NCBI GenBank assembly: GCA_043802925.1
Contig: JAZDKP010000246.1
Location: 1 to 5,067, forward strand
Direction: 5' to 3'
Source of the DNA: JAZDKP01 sp043802925
GTDB taxonomy: Bacteria; Fibrobacterota; OXYB2-FULL-49-7; JAEUSG01
Length of the DNA: 5,067 bases
The notes beneath the pieces were generated by a model, which worked only from the letters and a program-made list of their open reading frames with translations, did not search any database and had not been told where the DNA came from. Position numbers and translations under genes: made by a program. Shown piece after piece: positions 1 to 5,067 of the stretch. The first letter of the stretch is position 1, and each line of letters opens with the position of its first letter.

Positions 1-2
1 AG

Positions 3-719
3 CACCTTTTTTATTTGCTTGCGAATGTTACCTATTGCAACACCTATCTTTCAAAATCGAGCGCCCTGCGTTTTTATTACGATTTTCTGCGCCGCGATTC
101 CATCCATGTGGGTTATCCGGCCCTGAGCGAGAACAATGACGGCGGCGGCAGTTATACCTTGCGCTGGAGCAAACCGCCCATGGCGGTCACCGAATATATT
201 CTAAAGTATTCGGAAAAGCAGATCGTACAAAACCTGAATTTTGACAACGTGTCACGGACTTACGAATATGACACGGCGCAGTATTGCAATTTCTGGGCGG
301 CCGAGGAGCCTTTGCAGAATCCGGCGCCCTCGGACACGGAAATGACAATAAGCGGCCTGAATCCCTCTTCCAGCTATCATTTCATGCTCAAATACATCAG
401 CGACAGGAGCGTTTCCGGATCCATCGGCGTTGAATCAAGATTGACGGTGTGTCCGGAAACCTGGATAACGGTCTATCCCAATCCGTTCAATCCAACGGTG
501 ACGGTCGCGATAAGCGGGCGTACCGGCGAAAAGGGAGTCACCCAGCCTCTGCAGATTGCCATTTATGATCTCCACGGCCGCCTTGTGGCTGATTTATCCT
601 GGGAAATCAAGAACAACCGTGTCTGCTGGTCGGCCAATGCGCAATCTTCCGGCGTCTATATTGTGCGGGCAAAGGCCGGTAAACGGGTGATGAACCGCAA
701 AATAATACTGTTACGATGA
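3..719 (+). CDS. C-terminal part of a secreted protein with Fn3-like domain and T9SS-type sorting tail (5' partial)
   Basis: The frame is open from the first bases of the window (codons for His-Leu-Phe-Tyr precede a TTG at 15), so the true start lies upstream and the TTG is probably internal. About nt 144-446 reads like a fibronectin type III sandwich: a Y-T-L-R-W-S-K-P strand opens it and an I-S-G-L-N-P-S-S-S-Y-H-F strand sits near its end. About nt 465-716 is a C-terminal sorting / FlgD-Ig-like module: V-Y-P-N-P-F-N-P, then I-Y-D-L-H-G-R, then S-S-G-V-Y-I-V-R, then a basic K-I-I-L-L-R end. In this family the tail directs export through the type IX system and surface attachment or release. 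The segment before the Fn3 (nt 15-140) matches nothing I recognise, so the enzymatic or binding role is unknown. Parts of the gene (for example nt 181-240) are clearly more A/T-rich than the genes to its right. It ends tail-to-tail with the SGNH gene, 9 bp away. Confidence 0.85.
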   Translation, partial: HLFYLLANVTYCNTYLSKSSALRFYYDFLRRDSIHVGYPALSENNDGGGSYTLRWSKPPMAVTEYILKYSEKQIVQNLNFDNVSRTYEYDTAQYCNFWAAEEPLQNPAPSDTEMTISGLNPSSSYHFMLKYISDRSVSGSIGVESRLTVCPETWITVYPNPFNPTVTVAISGRTGEKGVTQPLQIAIYDLHGRLVADLSWEIKNNRVCWSANAQSSGVYIVRAKAGKRVMNRKIILLR

Positions 720-728
720 TTGTTTTTG

Positions 729-1325
729 TTACAGAAACCTGTTCAGTTCTCCAGCGATAAACTCGCCCTGTTGCCTGCAGATCTCCGGCAGGAAATGGAC
801 ATGGTCGCGGTAAAGGAGCCCCGTAAGGCCAAGGACAAAAGCATGCATGTCAATTATCCTGACACCCGCGGCTGACATGATTTCCAGGGCAGCGGCGTTG
901 TAGGCCGTCACATTGGCGTTCCGCCTGACAAAGTCCTTGAGATGCTTCCGGTGGGTCTCATCATCCACCGGCGTGGTGGTTATCCAGCCCATCAGGCCCG
1001 AAAGGCGGGCGCCGGTCTTGACAATTTCAAGCAGGTTCTCCCTGTACCGATTGATCTCCACCTGGAATTTTCCGGAAACCGGGTCCTGCTTGATATCGTG
1101 GAGGCCGCAGTTCACGGCCAGACAGTCTGTCCGGAAACCTTTTTCCCCAAGCCATTCCAGGTATCGGAGCACCCGGGACGAGTCCCCGCCATTGGCACCT
1201 TCAGGCACATCCAGGTTCTTGTACTGCCCTTCCTTGCGCGAATAGCGGATCCCAGGTTTCAGGAAACGTTCAAGGTGTGGACCGTAATCAATGGAAATAC
1301 TGTCCCCGACGACATGAAGGGACAT
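729..1325 (-). CDS. SGNH/GDSL-type hydrolase (probable carbohydrate or acyl esterase)
   Basis: A 198-residue protein with the SGNH block order. Block I is V-V-G-D-S with the nucleophile Ser9 right after the first strand. Block II is a Gly pair around residues 46-47 (A-N-G-G-D-S). Block III is N72-C-G-L-H-D77. Block V is D174-H-V-H177, the Asp-x-x-His pair that completes the triad. Members hydrolyse ester bonds, often acetyl groups on sugars; the substrate here cannot be told. Block III departs from the usual G-x-N-D: the Asn position is His76, and I recall the N-x-G-L-H-D form from a subset of SGNH proteins. There is no signal peptide, because the first strand begins at residue 2, so it is likely cytoplasmic. 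I chose the ATG at 1325, which shares its A with the TGA of the upstream oxidoreductase (TGATG); a TTG one codon earlier is possible. The upstream Shine-Dalgarno is weak, which suits translational coupling. About 200 residues is normal for single-domain members. Confidence 0.87.
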   Translation of the reverse strand: MSLHVVGDSISIDYGPHLERFLKPGIRYSRKEGQYKNLDVPEGANGGDSSRVLRYLEWLGEKGFRTDCLAVNCGLHDIKQDPVSGKFQVEINRYRENLLEIVKTGARLSGLMGWITTTPVDDETHRKHLKDFVRRNANVTAYNAAALEIMSAAGVRIIDMHAFVLGLTGLLYRDHVHFLPEICRQQGEFIAGELNRFL

Positions 1326-2521
1326 CAAAGGGAAAGTTCTTTCACTGAAACGGCCCTTCCCTCTCGCCAGGAGATTTCAGCCATCTGGCCCACGGCCGTT
1401 GCCCAGAGGCCATGGGCCAGGAGGGTGGGGACCTGTATTTTGCCCCGGATGACCTTGAGAAAGGCCTCCACGAGCTGACGGTCCGCGCCGCCGTGCGTGC
1501 CGGTGTCCTTGGGCACACGGATAAGCTTTTCTTTTCCGCTCCAGCGTGGCCGGACCTTTATCCAGTGTTCCTCGAGGCTGGCCTCGGCCATTCCCCTGTC
1601 CCCCACCACCGAATACAACCGGTCCGTGTAAGCGACCGTAAAACATTCCAGATGGCTTGCCCGGGCGCCGTTTTCATACTCGATCAGGGCGATGCCGTTG
1701 TCATGCACGTCCTTGTCAGAGAGATAAATACAGACGTCACGGCTGTAGCCGTCAACGGCCTGGGCCTTCCCTGTCCAGGTGGCGCGGGATTCGACTTTCA
1801 CGTCAGGGCAAAGCTTCTGGTAATGGCATTTCAAACAGGTGGGACCGGCGGCCTTGCCTTTTTTGAGGGTAAAGGGCAGTTGATCGGGCTTAAAAACATT
1901 TACTCCCGCTGATGCGCTCACCCGGACCGGCCGGGGAAAGCCCAGAAGCCAGTTAAAAACATCAAAATCATGGGCGCCCTTGTGGATCCACAGGCCGCCG
2001 GATTTGGCGTAATGGCGGTTCCAGCGGGCCATGTAGGTGCGGCCGCCGCCGTAGAACTCCCGGTTCTCGATCAGAAACACCTTTCCCAGCCTACCCTGGT
2101 CCACGATCCTCTTCAATGCCCGGAGCACGGGATAATAGCGGAGGTTAAAGCCCATCATGGCCACGCGGCCGCTTTTTTTTGATGCCTCGATGATCCTGAG
2201 GCAGGCTGCGGCCGTGGTGGCCAGGGGCTTGTCTATCAGGACGTGGAGCCCGTTTTTCATGGCCTCCACGGCGTTCTCCTCGTGGAAGCAGTCAGGGCTG
2301 GTGATGATCGCGAAATCCGGTCTGTCTTTCTCCAGCATGGCGGTGATGGAAGGGAAAAATCCGGGCCTTATTCCCAAGGCCCGGGCGGCCTCATGCATGC
2401 GCACGGGATTGGGATCGCACAAGGCTGTGATTTCCACGTCGCCCCGTTCCGAGAGGATTTTGCCGAAGTTCCAGACGCCCCGTTCCCCGGCGCCCACAAT
2501 GGCTGCTTTTATTTTCTTCAT
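1325..2521 (-). CDS. Gfo/Idh/MocA-family NAD(P)-dependent oxidoreductase
   Basis: A 398-residue protein. Residues 1-125 form the Rossmann domain, with the dinucleotide loop G10-A-G-E-R-G15, an acidic residue at the end of strand 2 (C-D36-P) and the I-D97-K98-P99 motif, where E-K-P is usual; Lys98 is the expected catalytic Lys. The C-terminal catalytic domain carries G175-G-L-W-I-H-K-G-A-H184-D-F-D187, a version of G-G-x(3)-D-x-G-x-H-x(2)-D with His180 at the first Asp position. H-G-G-A-D (343-347) followed by an F-x-x-V/I helix is typical of the C-terminus. An insert has C229-x2-C232-x5-C238-P and later C264-I-Y, a Cys pattern I know from one branch of the family. Members oxidise or reduce sugars, inositols or related polyols; the substrate is unknown. 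The ATG at 2521 fits the family N-terminus but lacks a Shine-Dalgarno. A TTG at 2557 would add 12 residues and has GAGGAA (2574-2569) 11 nt upstream. The gene follows the esterase after 100 bp and is coupled to the SGNH gene. Confidence 0.93.
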   Translation of the reverse strand: MKKIKAAIVGAGERGVWNFGKILSERGDVEITALCDPNPVRMHEAARALGIRPGFFPSITAMLEKDRPDFAIITSPDCFHEENAVEAMKNGLHVLIDKPLATTAAACLRIIEASKKSGRVAMMGFNLRYYPVLRALKRIVDQGRLGKVFLIENREFYGGGRTYMARWNRHYAKSGGLWIHKGAHDFDVFNWLLGFPRPVRVSASAGVNVFKPDQLPFTLKKGKAAGPTCLKCHYQKLCPDVKVESRATWTGKAQAVDGYSRDVCIYLSDKDVHDNGIALIEYENGARASHLECFTVAYTDRLYSVVGDRGMAEASLEEHWIKVRPRWSGKEKLIRVPKDTGTHGGADRQLVEAFLKVIRGKIQVPTLLAHGLWATAVGQMAEISWREGRAVSVKELSL

Positions 2522-2528
2522 GTTTATA

Positions 2529-2557
2529 AAAATAACCGAGTATTTCGGCCCAGTCAA
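2529..2557 (-). promoter_or_regulatory. Candidate sigma70-type promoter for the oxidoreductase-SGNH pair
   Basis: On the minus strand, TTGACT (2557-2552, five of six bases of TTGACA) is followed after exactly 17 bp by TATTTT (2534-2529, four of six bases of TATAAT). A start about 7-8 bp downstream falls on or next to the A of the ATG at 2521, so the mRNA would be nearly leaderless. That would explain the missing Shine-Dalgarno before this ATG. The weak -10 match and the unknown promoter rules of this organism keep confidence moderate to low. Confidence 0.4.
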
Positions 2558-2621
2558 ATATTTTGCGCTTCCTCGGATTCTCCGGAGCGTGTAAAATTAA
2601 TCCGTAAAAAGGGTCCCCGGA

Positions 2622-4928
2622 TCACCGCAGCAGAACAACCTTGGTGTGACACACTCGTGCCCCGGCCCTGACGCGGACGATATATTGTCCGGAAGGTACC
2701 GGGCGGCCGTTGATATCATCGCCTTTCCAGCGGAGCGACAGGTCTTTCCCCGTTGTCGGCTGGGAGGCCCCGTCTTTCTCCAATACCGTTACTCTCCTGC
2801 CATTGGCCGAGAATATTTCGATATTGTCAACGGGATCCCCATTCAAGCCATTGATGCGAATAACCACCCCGGGGTTAACGGGGTTGGGAAAGGCCTCCAC
2901 GCCGAAAGGGCGTAAAATATTTTTCTCCTTTTTTTCAACGGCGATCACAGAGACCGGGAAAGCGATTGTGCCGTAATAATAACGGAAATAATCCACGTTT
3001 CCCCGCTGCGTGCCCGGGCGGGGCTCCTCATAGACCGCTTCGCTCCGGATGGGAAGATAGATGGGGTTCGCAAGGGTGGGCGTCCGGTTCAACCGGAAAA
3101 GGGTGGTATGCAGGGAACGGCCGCGGCTGTACATGGCGGAAAAATCCCCCATGTAAGTGACGGAACCGTCACGCGGCAGCCCTGTCAATTCCGCGGGATG
3201 CCATAAATGCACATCGTTTGACGCCACCGCGGAATCCAGTTTGACCCAGATTGCCACGACTTCGCCCGAATCCGCAACGCCGTCCTGGTTGCCGGTGGTT
3301 GCGCCGGACACGGTCATGGCCGAGGTGTAGACCGCCCCGTTCCACGAAAAATGATAGGTCGCAAGACTTGCGCTTTTTCCATCCAGCACGGTGATTTCCG
3401 CGGGCACTATACTTTCCTGAACATTCATGACATGGACCCGTAGGTAACTTTCTTTATCCTGTTTGACACCCCCCAGATAGGGCACCACCTGAAGATAGCC
3501 GATGTTGTTGTTCACGATGTAATTCCCGCGAATGACGGCCAGGGTGTCAATGGCCACCTTTGATAATGCGGGCATATCAACGGCTTTGCGGTCCCGGACC
3601 ACGGAAAGACACGGTGCGCTCGTGGCCACCCGGAATTCCACGCCGGACAAGGCCCCCTGGGAGAGGTTCAGGGCCGAGACGGAAATGACCGTGTCTGCAT
3701 TTGCATTGATATAGAGGTCTTCGAACAGGGTGTCCGCCACGAGGGCCACCGGCGCGTTGAGCGATGGCCCGATAATGCCCACTTCCTCGCCCTGCCCTCC
3801 GGTGCAGGCCAGCGACAGTTTCCCTTCCGCGGTGGCAATGGCGCTTCCGGTCTGAAAGGTGTTGCTCCGGTAGAGGTAACGCGTCACCGTATAGCTCTGC
3901 GACGCCTGATAGACCGGCGGCGTGGTGACCGTGACAGCGGACAGGGAAAGGCCCTTTCCAAAGGGCAACTGTTTGCGGGTACAGACGCCGAACCCGTTGG
4001 CTGTGGCGTCACGCAGGTAGATCCAGCCCGCCTCTGCCTTGTTGCTTTGGATATGGTAGCCGCGGTAGTCAAAGGTGGAGTCCATCTGGATGACCGAAAA
4101 ACAGGCTGGCGCGGGCACGGTCCCGAAATGGGCCAGGTGAAAATCAACCTGGGAATCCACGTCCGCAGCCCAATGGCGAAAGAAGGAGGTCTGGTGATAT
4201 TCGTAAGGACCCACCCCGGCATGGTTGAAGAGGGAACCCAGTTCATAGGTATACCAGATAAGATAATCCCCGTAATTCGTACTGCTGCGGAAGGGCATAC
4301 CGCGAAGATTGCGCCATAATTCCCGGGGATCAATCGGTGTGTTGTTGCTGCCGGCACCGCCGGTATGCTGATGCGGGGAATGGCAGAATTGCGAAATGGA
4401 ACTGAACAGATCCGCATTGGAGGACCCGAGCCAGATGGACGCGTGCCCGCCCATGGAAAGGCCGGTCATGGCCCGGTAGGCGGGAGAGGGATTGGTATTG
4501 TAAAGATTGTCCACCACGCCGACCAGTTCACGGATATACGACGAATTATCACCGGTGTTGTCACCCACCAGCTGGTCCGTGGTGACAATGATAACATCAT
4601 GGTTGCGCACGGCCAGTTCAAAATCACCGTTAAAGGGCACGCTCATTACCGGATCAACGTCCGAAATCGGAGAGTGGCAATTGCCGCCGTTCACCGGATC
4701 AAGATAGGAGGGGTAGCTGTCCCCCTGATAACTGCCGCCGCTGCCATGATTGTAATAAATCACGGGATAACGCGTGGCCGTATTGGCCGCGCTGTAGGTC
4801 GGGGGGTAAAAGACGCGGAAGTATTTCGTGGTGCCGAGTACGGCGCTGACATGGGAATGGTCGTGATAGTCCGCGTGTGACCCGATAGCCAGGAAGCACA
4901 ACAGCTGAAGGCATGTGATTAATTTCAT
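2622..4928 (-). CDS. Secreted multidomain esterase (alpha/beta hydrolase, esterase D/feruloyl-esterase-like) with T9SS-type sorting tail
   Basis: A 768-residue exported protein. Residues 1-19 are a signal peptide (Lys2, hydrophobic core, S-H-A before Asp20). Residues 30-270 form an alpha/beta hydrolase of the esterase D/feruloyl esterase type: Y-P-V-I-Y-Y-N-H61-G-S-G-G (oxyanion region) and the nucleophile elbow G156-L-S158-M-G-G. The catalytic acid and His are less obvious; His245 before F-F-R-H-W, or His292, are candidates. Residues 275-670 are largely beta-strand segments with no confident name. One stretch (N547-Q-D-G-V-A-D-S-G-E556) resembles the N-x-D-G-x(4)-G-E motif of beta-sandwich domains in secreted FCB proteins. 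Residues 677-768 are the sorting module (F-P-N-P-V-N-P, S-G-Q-Y-I-V-R-V-R, K-V-V-L-L-R), matching that of the gene at the left end. It would hydrolyse acyl, acetyl or hydroxycinnamoyl esters on polysaccharide outside the cell (inference). Other members of the fold, such as lipid or siderophore esterases, cannot be excluded. The ATG at 4928 has a good ribosome-binding site. Confidence 0.9.
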   Translation of the reverse strand: MKLITCLQLLCFLAIGSHADYHDHSHVSAVLGTTKYFRVFYPPTYSAANTATRYPVIYYNHGSGGSYQGDSYPSYLDPVNGGNCHSPISDVDPVMSVPFNGDFELAVRNHDVIIVTTDQLVGDNTGDNSSYIRELVGVVDNLYNTNPSPAYRAMTGLSMGGHASIWLGSSNADLFSSISQFCHSPHQHTGGAGSNNTPIDPRELWRNLRGMPFRSSTNYGDYLIWYTYELGSLFNHAGVGPYEYHQTSFFRHWAADVDSQVDFHLAHFGTVPAPACFSVIQMDSTFDYRGYHIQSNKAEAGWIYLRDATANGFGVCTRKQLPFGKGLSLSAVTVTTPPVYQASQSYTVTRYLYRSNTFQTGSAIATAEGKLSLACTGGQGEEVGIIGPSLNAPVALVADTLFEDLYINANADTVISVSALNLSQGALSGVEFRVATSAPCLSVVRDRKAVDMPALSKVAIDTLAVIRGNYIVNNNIGYLQVVPYLGGVKQDKESYLRVHVMNVQESIVPAEITVLDGKSASLATYHFSWNGAVYTSAMTVSGATTGNQDGVADSGEVVAIWVKLDSAVASNDVHLWHPAELTGLPRDGSVTYMGDFSAMYSRGRSLHTTLFRLNRTPTLANPIYLPIRSEAVYEEPRPGTQRGNVDYFRYYYGTIAFPVSVIAVEKKEKNILRPFGVEAFPNPVNPGVVIRINGLNGDPVDNIEIFSANGRRVTVLEKDGASQPTTGKDLSLRWKGDDINGRPVPSGQYIVRVRAGARVCHTKVVLLR

Positions 4929-4929
4929 T

Positions 4930-4940
4930 AGGGAGCCCCT
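4930..4940 (-). promoter_or_regulatory. Ribosome-binding site of the esterase, within a small hairpin
   Basis: On the minus strand AGGGG (4940-4936) lies 7 nt before the ATG at 4928, a normal Shine-Dalgarno distance, and supports this start. The same bases form the 5' arm of a 4-bp hairpin, AGGG-GCT-CCCT (4940-4930), which could partly hide the site. The hairpin is short, so a regulatory role is speculative. Confidence 0.6.
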
Positions 4941-4943
4941 TTT

Positions 4944-4966
4944 ATTGTTAACCGTTTAATCACAAT
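4944..4966 (-). promoter_or_regulatory. Imperfect inverted repeat in the esterase leader (possible operator)
   Basis: On the minus strand the segment reads ATTG-TGA-TTAA-ACGG-TTAA-CAAT. Outer arms ATTG/CAAT and inner arms TTAA/TTAA are complementary, with a 3-base bulge on one side. It sits a few bases upstream of the Shine-Dalgarno. AT-rich dyads of this size are typical of operators, but no regulator is encoded here and chance is possible. No convincing -35/-10 pair was seen close to it. Confidence 0.25.
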
Positions 4967-4978
4967 GGGTTTAATTCC

Positions 4979-4994
4979 CCGTAGCTTGCTACGG
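4979..4994. repeat. Perfect 7-bp-stem palindrome (REP-like hairpin)
   Basis: CCGTAGC-TT-GCTACGG is a perfect 7-bp inverted repeat with a 2-base centre. Neither strand has a T-run directly after the stem, so it is not an ordinary intrinsic terminator. I recall very similar C-C-C-C-G-T-A-G-C-type palindromes as dispersed intergenic repeats in several bacterial groups. That recollection cannot be checked here. Confidence 0.6.
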
Positions 4995-5000
4995 CTTGTT

Positions 5001-5066
5001 TGTCATTCCGGGCTTGACCCGGAATCCATCATCAGGTGGTGGATTCCCGCTTTCGCGGGAATGACA
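5001..5066. repeat. 66-bp REP/BIME-like element made of two inverted palindromic units
   Basis: The element starts with TGTCATTCC (5001-5009) and ends with its exact complement GGAATGACA (5058-5066). Inside are two 8-bp-stem hairpins: ATTCCGGG/CCCGGAAT (5005-5025, loop CTTGA) and ATTCCCGC/GCGGGAAT (5043-5062, loop TTTC). GGAATCCA (5021-5028) and TGGATTCC (5040-5047) form a third, central dyad. The two halves are inverted relatives that share T-G-T-C-A-T-T-C-C and G-G-A-A-T-C-C-A but differ in the stem core. The design matches dispersed bacterial palindromic repeats (REP pairs or small non-coding MITE-like units). The window ends one base later, so a longer array or flanking duplication cannot be excluded. 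Confidence 0.8.
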
Positions 5067-5067
5067 G

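Noticed and set aside
15..17. TTG as the true start of the left-end gene.
   Set aside because: The frame is open to the window edge, there is no Shine-Dalgarno or signal peptide, and a sorting tail implies an exported protein whose N-terminus must be upstream.
942..1912. Long plus-strand open frames (942-1478 and 1412-1912) opposite the SGNH and oxidoreductase genes.
   Set aside because: Their translations show no recognisable motif, and the minus-strand frames have clear family motifs. GC-rich third positions commonly leave the opposite strand open.
2595..2630. Possible intrinsic terminator after the esterase (CCGGGGACCC followed by TTTTT on the minus strand).
   Set aside because: The only stem is GGG/CCC with a 2-base loop, too small to form. 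The T-run alone is not enough.
4365..4880. Plus-strand frame of 171 codons opposite the esterase start.
   Set aside because: The product is rich in Gly, Ile, Val and His with no known fold. It mirrors the esterase signal and catalytic region, which is certain from the G-L-S-M-G-G elbow.
4896..4928. Lipoprotein signal (Cys11 in L-Q-L-L-C).
   Set aside because: The Cys is too near the start and lacks the small residue before it. An ordinary signal peptidase I site after S-H-A at residues 17-19 fits better.
4979..4994. Rho-independent terminator.
   Set aside because: The stem is good, but neither strand has a run of T directly after it; one side reads CTTGTTTG and the other GGAATTAAA.
5001..5067. 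A CRISPR repeat or a tRNA/attachment site in the palindrome-rich right end.
   Set aside because: The units are inverted rather than direct, with no regular spacers. No tRNA cloverleaf with conserved loops is present. A repeated palindromic element explains it better.

Overview
The window is bacterial and holds four protein genes packed with little intergenic DNA. Two of the predicted proteins end in a C-terminal module of the type IX secretion sorting / FlgD-Ig-like kind: a PNPFNP or PNPVNP motif, a Gly-Arg turn, a G-x-Y-I-V-R strand and a basic K-I/V-I/V-L-L-R end. This, with a GC-rich coding style, points to an uncultured member of the FCB-type lineages (Fibrobacterota-like or a related candidate phylum). 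That placement is inference; no rRNA or marker gene is present.

Layout. Positions 1-719 (+) carry the 3' part of a secreted, fibronectin-III-bearing protein whose start lies left of the window. It converges, with only 9 bp between stop codons, on a leftward series of three genes on the minus strand. In transcription order these are a large secreted esterase (4928-2622), a Gfo/Idh/MocA-family NAD(P)-dependent oxidoreductase (2521-1325) and a small SGNH/GDSL hydrolase (1325-729). The last two overlap by one base (TGATG) and are very probably translationally coupled. The 100-bp gap before the oxidoreductase contains a plausible promoter that would give a nearly leaderless transcript.

The right end (4929-5067) has no gene. 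It holds the esterase ribosome-binding site, an imperfect inverted repeat, a 16-bp hairpin and a 66-bp REP/BIME-like palindromic element that ends one base before the window does.

Working idea (inference): the esterase removes acyl or aryl groups from an extracellular glycan. The cytoplasmic oxidoreductase and SGNH hydrolase would then oxidise and de-esterify an imported sugar or derivative. Nothing here is clearly a new defence or mobile system. The most unusual items are the paired palindromes with compensatory stem changes, the dual start/promoter arrangement of the oxidoreductase, and the variant active-site blocks of the two small enzymes.
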